Source of the DNA: Chitinophagaceae bacterium
GTDB lineage: Bacteria; Bacteroidota; Bacteroidia; Chitinophagales; Chitinophagaceae
Reading direction: 5' to 3'
DNA length: 16,676 nt
Assembly: GCA_013205585.1 (NCBI GenBank)
Contig: JABMML010000116.1
Location: 1-16,676, forward strand
Made by a program: the position numbers and the translations under genes. The notes beneath the pieces are model-generated. The model saw only the letters and a program-made list of their open reading frames with translations. It made no database searches and had not been told where the DNA came from. How positions within the stretch are numbered: position 1 is the stretch's first letter; each line of letters begins with the position of its first letter. Shown one piece after another: positions 1 through 7,431 of the stretch.

Positions 1-7
1 AGCTTTG

Positions 8-80
8 TGAACTGGCTGGGACTCGAACCCAGGGCCCATACATTAAAAGTGTATTGCTCTACCAACTGAGCTACCAATTC
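8..80 (-). tRNA. tRNA-Lys (anticodon UUU)
   Basis: Read on the minus strand, this 73-nt stretch folds as a full cloverleaf. The acceptor stem is 7 bp (GAATTGG with CCAGTTC, one G-U pair). The D-arm is GCTC/GAGC and the anticodon stem is ATACA/TGTAT. The seven-base loop CTTTTAA places the anticodon TTT at plus-strand 45-47. The T-arm is CTGGG/CCCAG with loop TTCGAGT, and the discriminator base is A. The 3' CCA is not encoded, because the next bases are CAA, so it must be added by the CCA-adding enzyme. UUU reads the lysine codons AAA and AAG. No other tRNA is next to it in the window. A consensus promoter lies 23 bases upstream. Confidence 0.97.
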
Positions 81-102
81 TAACCGCCTTTTTAGGGGAG
101 TG

Positions 103-133
103 CAAAAATAAGCTTTAATGAAAACTATCCAAA
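103..133 (-). promoter_or_regulatory. Bacteroidota-type promoter of tRNA-Lys
   Basis: On the minus strand, TTTG (133-130) is followed after exactly 19 bases by TATTTTTG (110-103). This matches the Bacteroidota primary sigma factor consensus TTTG-N19-TAnnTTTG at every defined position. Transcription would begin near 96, giving a short 5' leader before the mature tRNA end at 80. Confidence 0.75.
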
Positions 134-197
134 TAAAAGGGGGTTTTTATTTTCCCCACTCAAAACCCTTCTAAGTCGTTCATCTTCAAATAAGAAT

Positions 198-205
198 TAT
201 ATTTG
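198..205 (+). promoter_or_regulatory. Candidate -7 element for the SDR gene
   Basis: TATATTTG matches the Bacteroidota -7 consensus TAnnTTTG. The start codon at 221 lies 15 bases after it, so the leader would be only about 10 nt. No good TTTG is present at the -33 position, so the promoter would be half-consensus. It diverges from the tRNA-Lys promoter. Confidence 0.5.
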
Positions 206-220
206 TACAAATTCTAAAAG

Positions 221-1027
221 ATGTCCAATTTCACAGACAAAATTGTGGTAATAACTGGTGGTTCTGATGGCATCGGAAAGGCATTGGTGGCGCAGTTTTT
301 AGCATTAGGTGCAAAAGTGGCTACTTGTGGTAGAAATGAAAACAAACTCTCTTTATTAGCAACTGAATTTCCTTCTTCCAATTTATATACAGCGCAAGTA
401 GATGTGAGCAAACAAGACCAATCGGAAGCATTTATCAAGCAAGTTGTTGATAACTGGGGCAGAATAGATGTTTTAATAAATAATGCAGGTATTTCTATGA
501 GGGCCTTGGTTTCAGAGGTTTCGGTTCAAACCTTGCAAAATGTGATGGATATTAATTTTTGGGGAACAGTTTATTGCACAAAGGCAGCCCTGGCTTCTAT
601 TCAGCAAAATAAGGGGGTAATTGTGGGTGTTTCTTCAATTGCAGGTTATAGAGGCCTTCCAGGAAGAAGCGGTTATTCTGCCTCTAAATTTGCCTTGAAC
701 GGATGGTTAGAAGCCTTGAAAACGGAGCTCTATGCCTCTGGCACCCATGTGATGTGGGTTTGCCCTGGGTTCACTACTTCTAATATTAGAAATGCAGCCT
801 TGGATAAAAATGCAAATGCACAAGGAGAATCTCCTATGGATGAAGGTGCCATGATGAGCTCTGAGCAGTGTGCTACTCATATTATACATGCTATTGAAAA
901 TAGAAAAAGAAGCTTGGTGCTCACTTTCACAGGCAAGCGCACCGTATTTATGAATAAATATTTTCCAGCCTGGGCCGATAAATTAGTGCATCATTTTTTC
1001 TTTAAAGACGGCCAGCTAGTGAAGTAG
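221..1027 (+). CDS. Short-chain dehydrogenase/reductase (SDR) family oxidoreductase
   Basis: This is a 268-residue classical SDR, an NAD(P)-dependent oxidoreductase with a Rossmann fold. The cofactor motif TGGSDGIG is at residues 12-19, followed by D61-V62, which contacts adenine in the family. NNAG is at 87-90. The catalytic tetrad is N112, S139, Y152 and K156 (YSASK), and the post-catalytic PG turn is at 182-183. Length is normal for a classical SDR plus a short C-terminal tail. The tail (about 225-268) is aromatic and basic and resembles the DHRS7-like branch, but I cannot name the substrate. The ATG at 221 is preferred because the Rossmann strand begins at residue 7 and a -7 promoter element lies just upstream. 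The next gene starts 61 bases downstream on the same strand. It is cytosolic, with no signal peptide. Confidence 0.93.
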   Translation: MSNFTDKIVVITGGSDGIGKALVAQFLALGAKVATCGRNENKLSLLATEFPSSNLYTAQVDVSKQDQSEAFIKQVVDNWGRIDVLINNAGISMRALVSEVSVQTLQNVMDINFWGTVYCTKAALASIQQNKGVIVGVSSIAGYRGLPGRSGYSASKFALNGWLEALKTELYASGTHVMWVCPGFTTSNIRNAALDKNANAQGESPMDEGAMMSSEQCATHIIHAIENRKRSLVLTFTGKRTVFMNKYFPAWADKLVHHFFFKDGQLVK

Positions 1028-1088
1028 AGAAGAAAAAATAAATAACCATTTTTCTAAAATATAAAACTCAGTTTTTCGTTATTAATCA

Positions 1089-1910
1089 ATGCCCATCATT
1101 ACTTTAACATCCGATATTGGCCAAGAAGATTTTATCATTGGCGCACTCAAGGGGCAAATATTGTCAACCATACCGGGTATGGGTATTGCCGATATCACGC
1201 ATTATTTATCTAGTAAGAACTATCAACAAGGGGCTTATATTTTTAATAATGCAGCCAAGCACTATCCTGCAGGCACGCTGCATTTTATTATGGTGAATTT
1301 TTTCCAATTTCCTAAAAGGCATGCGCTTTTAACCAAACATAATAATCAATACTTTATCACGCCCGATAATGGTTTTTTAACTATGATGTTGGGAGGGAAG
1401 CCTAAAGAAATTATTAAAATTGATTTTAATTCAGCGAATACTTTTTTAGAAATTTCACAAGAAATTTTTAAAGCCATTGCTGCTTTTGTAAAAACAAATA
1501 ATATCGCAGATGCAGGTGTGGCATTTCAGGAGATTGAAGAAATTTATCCAATGCAACCTACCTTAGGTCCGAATTGGATGGAGGGACAAATATTATTTAT
1601 AGATCAGTTTGAAAATGTGGTGGTGAATATTCGTAAAGAAGAATTTGATATACAAGCCCAGGGTAGAACTTTCAAAATTGTATTTACCCGCAACGAAACC
1701 ATCACCGATTTAAGCAAGCATTATGGAGAAGTACCTATCTCGGATAAGCTGGCTTGGTTTAATTCGGCAGGGTATTTAGAGATAGCCGTTCGTGGTGGTA
1801 ATATGGCCGGGCTATTTGGCCTAAGCAAGTTTGATGAAAATCAGCTAAGTAAGCAGCGCCCCAACGATAATAAATGGTTTTTTCAGATGGTTCGGGTATT
1901 CTTTGAATAG
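1089..1910 (+). CDS. SAM hydroxide adenosyltransferase (DUF62) family protein with altered active site
   Basis: A 273-residue protein of the family that includes SAM hydrolases (SAM + water to adenosine + methionine) and the fluorinase and chlorinase. The N-terminal domain has LTSDIG (6-11, D9 being the SAM-ribose aspartate), GALKG (18-22), DITH (35-38), GTLHF (62-66) and PDNG (92-95). The C-terminal domain has IDQFENVVVNI (171-181, with F174 and N176 at SAM-binding positions), NSAGYLEIA (225-233) and GGN (236-238). By eye alignment, the hydrolase catalytic Asp of the VDPGVG segment is Asn70. The Arg seven residues on is kept as R77. The His of the HGRD motif becomes Ile122 (I-S-Q-E). The family assignment is firm. 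Hydrolase activity is doubtful, and halogenase activity is not supported. Sixty-one bases separate it from the SDR gene. Confidence 0.85.
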   Translation: MPIITLTSDIGQEDFIIGALKGQILSTIPGMGIADITHYLSSKNYQQGAYIFNNAAKHYPAGTLHFIMVNFFQFPKRHALLTKHNNQYFITPDNGFLTMMLGGKPKEIIKIDFNSANTFLEISQEIFKAIAAFVKTNNIADAGVAFQEIEEIYPMQPTLGPNWMEGQILFIDQFENVVVNIRKEEFDIQAQGRTFKIVFTRNETITDLSKHYGEVPISDKLAWFNSAGYLEIAVRGGNMAGLFGLSKFDENQLSKQRPNDNKWFFQMVRVFFE

Positions 1911-1945
1911 TTTCCTATTTGTTTTTTCTTTTGCGATTTTGGGGG

Positions 1946-1953
1946 TATTTTTG
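1946..1953 (+). promoter_or_regulatory. Candidate -7 element for lpdA
   Basis: TATTTTTG matches TAnnTTTG exactly. The -33 position 19 bases upstream (1923-1926) reads TTTT, close to TTTG, in a T-rich tract. The start site would fall near 1960, about 26 nt before the lpdA ATG. Confidence 0.6.
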
Positions 1954-1985
1954 CACCCTCATTCATTACTCAAATTAGTTATACA

Positions 1986-3395
1986 ATGGCATACGACGTA
2001 ATCGTTATTGGTAGTGGTCCAGGTGGTTATCCTGCGGCAATTCGTGCATCTCAATTAGGCTTAAAGGTAGCTATTGTGGAAAAGGAAAGCCTAGGCGGTG
2101 TTTGTTTAAACTGGGGCTGTATTCCCACGAAGGCATTGATAAAAAGTGCACAGGTATATGAATATGTAAAACATAGTGCGAATTATGGTATTACCACAAC
2201 AGGTGTGAATCACGATTTTGGCGCAGTCATTAAACGTAGTCGCGGGGTGGCCGATAAAATGAGCAAGGGTGTTCAATTCTTAATGAAGAAAAATAAGATT
2301 GAAGTAATAATGGGTTATGGCAAAGTTTTGTCAAGAGGAAAAGTAGAAGTGAAAGATGCAGAAGGAAAAACACAAGTAGTAGATACCAAGTATATTATAA
2401 TTGCAACAGGTACTCGTTCAAGAGAATTACCCAACTTAAAGCAAGATGGTAAAAAAGTAATTGGCTACAGAGAAGCAATGGTGCTTCCTACGCAACCAAA
2501 GAGCATGATAATTGTAGGAAGTGGTGCTATAGGGGTTGAGTTTGCATATGTATATAATAGCATGGGCACTAAAGTAACTATTGTAGAATTTTTACCAAGA
2601 ATAGTACCTGTAGAAGATGAAGATATTTCAAGAGAATTAGAAAAACAATATAGAAAGCAAGGCATTGAAATTATGACTAATGCTTCAGTAGAATCCTTGG
2701 ATACATCGGGTGCTTTAGTAAAAGCAAAAGTGAAACAACTTGATGGTTCATTCGTAACATTAGAAGCGGAAGTAGTTTTAAGTGCAGTAGGAGTTGTTGC
2801 GAATATTGAAAATATAGGACTAGAGCAAAACGGCATTAAAACAGACAAGGGCCGCGTTATTGTAGATAAATACCAACAAACAAGTATTGCAAGTATTTAC
2901 GCTATTGGCGATTGCTCTCCTGGTCAGGCCTTAGCGCATGTGGCAGCTAAAGAAGGTATTAATGCTGCTGAGCATATTGCATATCAAGAAAAGAAACACA
3001 ATCATATTCCTGAAGGAATTGATTACAATAATATTCCAGGATGTACTTATTGCATTCCCGAAATTGCGAGCGTAGGGTATACTGAAAAAGCAGCTAAAGA
3101 AGCGGGCTATGAAGTGAAGGTGGGTAAGTTTCCTTTTATGGCAAGTGGAAAGGCAAGTGCAGCGGGTGCAACGGAAGGTTTTGTAAAAGTAATTTTTGAT
3201 GCCAAGTATGGTGAGTTCTTAGGTTGTCATATGATTGGAATGAATGTAACAGAAATGATTGCTGAAGCAGTAGTGGCGCGTAAATTAGAAACCACTTCTC
3301 ATGAATTATTAAATGCTATACATCCGCACCCAACTATGAGTGAGGGATTAAAAGAAGCAGTAGCAGCTGCTTATGGTGAAGCAATCGATATCTAA
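1986..3395 (+). CDS. lpdA: Dihydrolipoyl dehydrogenase (E3)
   Basis: This 469-residue flavoprotein reoxidises dihydrolipoamide with NAD+. It is the E3 component shared by the pyruvate, 2-oxoglutarate and branched-chain dehydrogenase complexes and by the glycine cleavage system. The FAD site is GSGPGG at 9-14. The redox-active disulfide is C40/C45 in CLNWGC. The NAD Rossmann motif GSGAIG lies near 173-178, and the second FAD motif reads YAIGDCSPG near residue 309. The C-terminal interface carries the His-Glu dyad H448/E453 in HPHPTMSE. Length is normal for the family. It has its own -7 promoter element and is followed by a strong hairpin terminator, so it is probably monocistronic. No E1/E2 genes are nearby in the window. 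Cytosolic. Confidence 0.96.
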   Translation: MAYDVIVIGSGPGGYPAAIRASQLGLKVAIVEKESLGGVCLNWGCIPTKALIKSAQVYEYVKHSANYGITTTGVNHDFGAVIKRSRGVADKMSKGVQFLMKKNKIEVIMGYGKVLSRGKVEVKDAEGKTQVVDTKYIIIATGTRSRELPNLKQDGKKVIGYREAMVLPTQPKSMIIVGSGAIGVEFAYVYNSMGTKVTIVEFLPRIVPVEDEDISRELEKQYRKQGIEIMTNASVESLDTSGALVKAKVKQLDGSFVTLEAEVVLSAVGVVANIENIGLEQNGIKTDKGRVIVDKYQQTSIASIYAIGDCSPGQALAHVAAKEGINAAEHIAYQEKKHNHIPEGIDYNNIPGCTYCIPEIASVGYTEKAAKEAGYEVKVGKFPFMASGKASAAGATEGFVKVIFDAKYGEFLGCHMIGMNVTEMIAEAVVARKLETTSHELLNAIHPHPTMSEGLKEAVAAAYGEAIDI

Positions 3396-3416
3396 CTAGT
3401 GTAAATAAAATAGACG

Positions 3417-3457
3417 AATGGCTCGTGATTCAAATTATTTGAGTACGAGCCATTTTT
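3417..3457 (+). terminator. Intrinsic terminator hairpin between lpdA and prfC
   Basis: A perfect 10-bp stem pairs AATGGCTCGT (3417-3426) with ACGAGCCATT (3445-3454). After a bulged G3427, the pairing continues through 3428-3434 with 3438-3444 (one G-T), closing a 3-nt loop. The downstream arm runs into TTTTT (3453-3457). This is the form of a rho-independent terminator for lpdA. It ends only 7 bases before the prfC start codon, so it also lies in, or just ahead of, the prfC leader. Confidence 0.85.
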
Positions 3458-3464
3458 AACAATA

Positions 3465-5051
3465 ATGAAGTACGAAAAAGAAATTAACCGAAGAAAAACA
3501 TTTGCTATTATCTCTCACCCAGATGCTGGTAAAACTACTTTAACTGAAAAGTTATTGTTGTTTGGGGGTGCTATTCAAACAGCGGGTGCGGTAAAAAGTA
3601 ATAAGATAAAAAAACACGCAACCAGTGACTTTATGGAAATTGAGCGTCAAAGAGGTATATCGGTGGCAACTTCTGTAATGTCTTTTGAATACAATAACAT
3701 CTTAATTAATTTATTAGATACACCTGGTCACAAGGATTTTGCCGAGGACACTTACCGTACTTTAACCGCAGTAGATAGTGTTATACTAGTAATTGATTCT
3801 GTGAATGGAGTAGAGGCGCAAACAAGAAGACTTATGGAAGTATGTAGCATGCGCGACACCCCTGTGATTGTGTTTATTAATAAAATGGATCGTGATGGAA
3901 AAAATAGGTTCGATTTATTAGAAGAATTAGAAAATGAATTAAAAATTTCTTTACACCCCATGACCTGGCCTATAAATAGTGGTAAAGAATTTAAAGGGGT
4001 GTATAATTTGCACAATAAAAATTTAAGATTATTTGCAGCAAGCACTAAGGCTACAGAAGAAGATACAGTGGCTATTGAAGATATATCGAGTGCTGTATTA
4101 GAAGAAAAAATAGGAGAGAAAGATGCAGCTGTATTAAGAGAAGATGTAGAATTAATTGATGGCGTATATGGAGCCTTAAACCCTGCCGATTATTTAGCAG
4201 GCAAAATTGCCCCTGTATTTTTTGGATCGGCTGTGAATAATTTTGGTGTCAAAGAAATGCTAGATACATTTATTCAAATAGCACCGGTCCCAAGAGATAG
4301 AGAAACCAGTGTGAGAACCTTGGCAGTGGGTGAAGATAAATTCAGCGGCTTTGTATTTAAGATACATGCCAACTTAGACCCTAAGCACCGCGACCGTATT
4401 GCCTTTATGCGTGTATGTAGCGGGAAATTTGAACGTAATACCTATTATAAACATGTTAGGCTAGATAAAGAGGTTCGTTTTAGTAACCCCTATAGTTTCT
4501 TAGCGCGTTCTAAAGACGTTATTGAAGATGCTTATGCGGGAGACGTAGTAGGTTTATTTGATACAGGTAATTTTAAAATTGGAGATACACTTACCGAAGG
4601 AGAAAAATTTTATTTCACGGGCATACCCACTTTCTCACCAGAGATATTTAAGGAGCTCGTGAATAAAGATCCTTTAAAAACCAAACAACTTGAAAAAGGC
4701 ATTACTCAATTAACCGACGAAGGAGTTGCCCAATTGTTTACGCAGTTTGGTGGAAATAAAAAAATTATTGGTTGTGTGGGCGATTTACAATTTGAAGTAA
4801 TTCAATACCGTTTATTACAAGAATATGGAGCGGCCTGTGAATTTAGAACCCTGCCTTTTTATAAAGCTTGTTGGTTAACTTCCAAGGATCAGAATAAGCT
4901 TCACGACTTTTTAAGATTCAAGCAACAGAATGCTGCCATGGATAAAGATGAGTCGCCGGTGTATTTAGCACAAAGTGAATGGTTCTTGAATACAGAAATT
5001 ACCAATAACCCCGATATTACTTTTCATTTCACGAATGAAGTCAATAAATAA
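3465..5051 (+). CDS. prfC: Peptide chain release factor 3 (RF3)
   Basis: This 528-residue translational GTPase removes RF1/RF2 from the ribosome after peptide release. The GTPase motifs are G1 SHPDAGKT (17-24), the RF3-type switch region [14 protein letters not shown] (54-67), G3 DTPGH (85-89) and G4 NKMD (139-142). The RF3 length is normal, and the protein lacks the EF-G C-terminal domains. The ATG at 3465 places the conserved [18 protein letters not shown] block at the usual distance from the N-terminus. It is followed 2 bases later by rimO, so the two form a translation-related operon. No promoter fits between the upstream terminator and the start. Transcription must start inside or upstream of the hairpin, or arise by readthrough from lpdA. 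Confidence 0.96.
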   Translation: MKYEKEINRRKTFAIISHPDAGKTTLTEKLLLFGGAIQTAGAVKSNKIKKHATSDFMEIERQRGISVATSVMSFEYNNILINLLDTPGHKDFAEDTYRTLTAVDSVILVIDSVNGVEAQTRRLMEVCSMRDTPVIVFINKMDRDGKNRFDLLEELENELKISLHPMTWPINSGKEFKGVYNLHNKNLRLFAASTKATEEDTVAIEDISSAVLEEKIGEKDAAVLREDVELIDGVYGALNPADYLAGKIAPVFFGSAVNNFGVKEMLDTFIQIAPVPRDRETSVRTLAVGEDKFSGFVFKIHANLDPKHRDRIAFMRVCSGKFERNTYYKHVRLDKEVRFSNPYSFLARSKDVIEDAYAGDVVGLFDTGNFKIGDTLTEGEKFYFTGIPTFSPEIFKELVNKDPLKTKQLEKGITQLTDEGVAQLFTQFGGNKKIIGCVGDLQFEVIQYRLLQEYGAACEFRTLPFYKACWLTSKDQNKLHDFLRFKQQNAAMDKDESPVYLAQSEWFLNTEITNNPDITFHFTNEVNK

Positions 5052-5053
5052 TC

Positions 5054-6364
5054 ATGAAGTCTAAAACGCTCAAACAAAATAAAGTAAACATTATCACATT
5101 GGGTTGTAGTAAAAACCTAGTGGACAGTGAAATGCTAAGCGGGCAATTATTAGCCAATGAAATTGATGTGGTGCATGAGAACAAAAAATTAGATCATAAT
5201 ATAGTGGTGGTGAATACCTGCGGTTTTATTGATAAAGCCAAGGAAGAAAGTGTGAATACCATACTTGACCAAGTAGCTTTAAAGAAAAAAGGAAAACTAG
5301 ACAAGGTATATGTGACAGGCTGTTTAAGTGAGAGATATAGAACCGACTTGGCCTTGGAAATTCCTGAAGTAGACGCCTGGTTTGGAACTATGGAACTGCC
5401 TTTAATGTTGAATCAACTCAATGCCAATTATAAAGCAGAACTACTAGGAGAGCGTTTATTAAGTACGCCTTCGCATTATGCTTATTTAAAAATTAGTGAG
5501 GGTTGTAATAGAACCTGCTCTTTCTGCGCCATTCCACTTATGAGAGGCCAGCATGTGAGTAAAACTATTGAGCAATTAGTGGCTGAGGCAGAAGGCCTAG
5601 TTAAAAAAGGAGTGAAGGAAGTAATGCTCATTGCCCAAGAATTAACTTATTACGGATTAGATATTTATAAAAAGCGTGCGCTTCCCGATTTATTAAATGC
5701 ACTTGCCGATGTAAAAGGTTTGGAGTGGATACGTTTACATTATGCTTATCCAAGTAAGTTTCCATTAGAAGTATTGGATGTAATGAGAGAGCGAACTAAT
5801 ATTTGCAAGTACATTGACATTCCATTGCAACATGCAAGTAATAATATGCTAGCTGCTATGAAGCGTAATATTACTAGAGAAGAAATGGGTGAACTGATTC
5901 AAGAAATTCGCAAGCGTGTTCCAGGTATTGCTATTCGTACTACTTTAATTGCTGGTTTCCCTGGAGAGACTTTAGAAGATATAGAAGAATTGAAAGGATT
6001 TTTAATAGAGTATCAGTTTGATAGGGTGGGTATATTCACTTATAGCCATGAAGAAAATACTTCTGCGCATGATTTAGTTGACGATGTGCCTGCCGCTGAA
6101 AAGCAAAGACGCGCCGAAGAAATTATGGAAGTACAACAAGAAATTAGTTTAGCTAGAAACCAGGCAAAAGAAGGCTTAGTTTTAAAAGTGCTAGTAGATA
6201 AAAAAGAGGCAGGCAGGTATTTAGGCCGCACAGAATTTGATAGTGTAGAAGTAGACAACGAAGTGGTTATTAATACAACAAAGCGCTTGAAGCCAGGCGA
6301 TTTTGTGATGGTTAAAATAACCAAGGCCTATGACTATGATTTAGAGGGGGAATTAGTTGATTAA
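5054..6364 (+). CDS. rimO: Ribosomal protein S12 methylthiotransferase
   Basis: A 436-residue radical SAM methylthiotransferase that modifies the conserved aspartate of ribosomal protein S12 to 3-methylthio-Asp. The N-terminal MTTase domain has TLGCSKNLVDSE (15-26), and its second cluster would be held by C18, C56 and C90. The radical SAM cluster is C151, C155 and C158 in GCNRTCSFC. The C-terminal TRAM domain covers roughly 370-436. The VDSE and GTME features favour RimO over MiaB, which modifies tRNA. It starts 2 bases after the prfC stop, so it is probably translationally coupled to RF3. The AT-rich gap after its stop contains a palindrome but no clear terminator. Confidence 0.95.
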   Translation: MKSKTLKQNKVNIITLGCSKNLVDSEMLSGQLLANEIDVVHENKKLDHNIVVVNTCGFIDKAKEESVNTILDQVALKKKGKLDKVYVTGCLSERYRTDLALEIPEVDAWFGTMELPLMLNQLNANYKAELLGERLLSTPSHYAYLKISEGCNRTCSFCAIPLMRGQHVSKTIEQLVAEAEGLVKKGVKEVMLIAQELTYYGLDIYKKRALPDLLNALADVKGLEWIRLHYAYPSKFPLEVLDVMRERTNICKYIDIPLQHASNNMLAAMKRNITREEMGELIQEIRKRVPGIAIRTTLIAGFPGETLEDIEELKGFLIEYQFDRVGIFTYSHEENTSAHDLVDDVPAAEKQRRAEEIMEVQQEISLARNQAKEGLVLKVLVDKKEAGRYLGRTEFDSVEVDNEVVINTTKRLKPGDFVMVKITKAYDYDLEGELVD

Positions 6365-6390
6365 CTGATTATTTATAATTACAAACTAAT

Positions 6391-6417
6391 ACTATTTTCA
6401 GTAAATACTATTTACAG
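6391..6417. promoter_or_regulatory. Candidate operator: palindrome within an imperfect direct repeat
   Basis: GTAAATACTATTTAC (6401-6415) is a perfect inverted repeat, two 7-bp arms around a central C. It overlaps two near-identical 11-mers, ACTATTTTCAG (6391-6401) and ACTATTTACAG (6407-6417), spaced 16 bp apart. It sits about 85-110 bases upstream of the DapA-family gene, ahead of a possible promoter, where a regulator of the hydroxyproline genes could bind. No regulator gene is in the window. Short AT-rich palindromes also arise by chance. Confidence 0.35.
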
Positions 6418-6430
6418 CTATTAATTCGAT

Positions 6431-6461
6431 TTTGCTTTTGATACATATATAGATAATATTT
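6431..6461 (+). promoter_or_regulatory. Weak candidate promoter for the hydroxyproline genes
   Basis: TTTG at 6431-6434 is followed after exactly 19 bases by TAATATTT (6454-6461), which matches four of the six defined positions of TAnnTTTG. Transcription would begin about 30 nt before the DapA-family start codon at 6500. An alternative -7 is TAAATTG at 6464-6470. Weak core promoters of this kind often need an activator. Confidence 0.3.
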
Positions 6462-6499
6462 CTTAAATTGAATACGCATTCATCATTAAAAATTATTTT

Positions 6500-7414
6500 A
6501 TGGCCATAGATTGGAAAGGGGTATTCCCCGCAGTAACTACCAAGTTTACTAGTAACGACACATTAGATTTAGCCTTATTTACCAAAAACATAGAAGCGCA
6601 AATAGCTGCTGGTGTAAATGGTATTATTTTAGGAGGCACCTTAGGTGAGTCGAGTGTACTTACCAATGCAGAAAAAGAAATCCTAGTTAAAGAAACAGTT
6701 AAAATAGTTAATGGAAAAATTCCGGTGGTTATTAATATAGCAGAAGGCAGCACTTCTGTGGCCATTCAATGTGCAAAGGATGCAGAGAACTGGGGCGCCA
6801 AGGGTTTAATGTTACTTCCTCCTATGCGTTATAAATCGGATCACCGTGAAACAGTACAATATTTTAAAGATATCGCAGCCAGTACAAAACTTCCTATTAT
6901 GATTTACAATAACCCTGTAGATTATAAAATAGAAGTGACCATTGATATGTTTTCTGAATTAGCAAGTGTTCCCAATATACAAGCCGTAAAGGAATCGACC
7001 CGCGATGTTACCAATGTCACTAGAATGCGTAATAAGTTCGGAGACAGATTTAGCATTTTATGTGGAGTAGACACATTAGCCTTAGAAGAAATATTAGTAG
7101 GCGCAGATGGTTGGGTGGCAGGCCTAGTATGTGCCTTCCCAGCGGAAACAGTAGCAGTATATAAATTAGCCAAAGCAGGTAAGATTGCAGAAGCAACAGA
7201 AATATACAGATGGTTTATGCCTTTATTAGAATTAGATATACATCCTAAACTAGTTCAATACATCAAGTTTGCAGAAGCTAAAGCAGGTATTGGTTCTGAA
7301 ACAGTAAGAAGACCAAGATTAATTTTAGAAGGGGAGGAAAGAAAAAGAATTGAATCCATTATTGATACAGGCTTAAAAAACAGACCTACACTTCCTGTAT
7401 TTCATAGTTTATAA
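6500..7414 (+). CDS. DapA-family lyase, probable 1-pyrroline-4-hydroxy-2-carboxylate deaminase
   Basis: A 304-residue class I aldolase-type TIM barrel of the DHDPS/N-acetylneuraminate lyase family. The Schiff-base lysine is K164 (AVKESTRD) and the conserved tyrosine is Y136 (IYNNP). The family's GTTGE loop reads GTLGE (46-50). The second Thr, part of the proton relay of true dihydrodipicolinate synthase, is Leu, which argues against lysine biosynthesis. The adjacent semialdehyde dehydrogenase (17-nt gap), the 4-hydroxyproline epimerase and the DadA-like FAD enzyme make the LhpC role most likely: 1-pyrroline-4-hydroxy-2-carboxylate to 2-oxoglutarate semialdehyde plus ammonia. Other members act on sugar acids, for example keto-deoxyglucarate dehydratase, so the substrate is inferred from context. 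Cytosolic. Confidence 0.82.
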   Translation: MAIDWKGVFPAVTTKFTSNDTLDLALFTKNIEAQIAAGVNGIILGGTLGESSVLTNAEKEILVKETVKIVNGKIPVVINIAEGSTSVAIQCAKDAENWGAKGLMLLPPMRYKSDHRETVQYFKDIAASTKLPIMIYNNPVDYKIEVTIDMFSELASVPNIQAVKESTRDVTNVTRMRNKFGDRFSILCGVDTLALEEILVGADGWVAGLVCAFPAETVAVYKLAKAGKIAEATEIYRWFMPLLELDIHPKLVQYIKFAEAKAGIGSETVRRPRLILEGEERKRIESIIDTGLKNRPTLPVFHSL

Positions 7415-7431
7415 ATTATATAAAAAGTCTA

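Noticed and set aside
131..152. Inverted repeat AAATAAAA/TTTTATTT with a G-rich loop between tRNA-Lys and the SDR gene
   Set aside because: It is built only of A/T arms, overlaps the tRNA -33 element, and is not followed by a T-run in a useful position. Chance in AT-rich sequence is the simplest reading.
1089..1910. Fluorinase or chlorinase identity for the DUF62 protein
   Set aside because: A Ser aligns with one halide-contact residue, but the other contacts (Tyr/Thr of the YPAT segment) are not present and the fluorinase insertion loop is missing.
6500..7414. Dihydrodipicolinate synthase (DapA) of lysine synthesis
   Set aside because: The conserved GTTGE is GTLGE, losing a proton-relay Thr, and all neighbouring genes are catabolic, so a hydroxyproline-route deaminase fits better.
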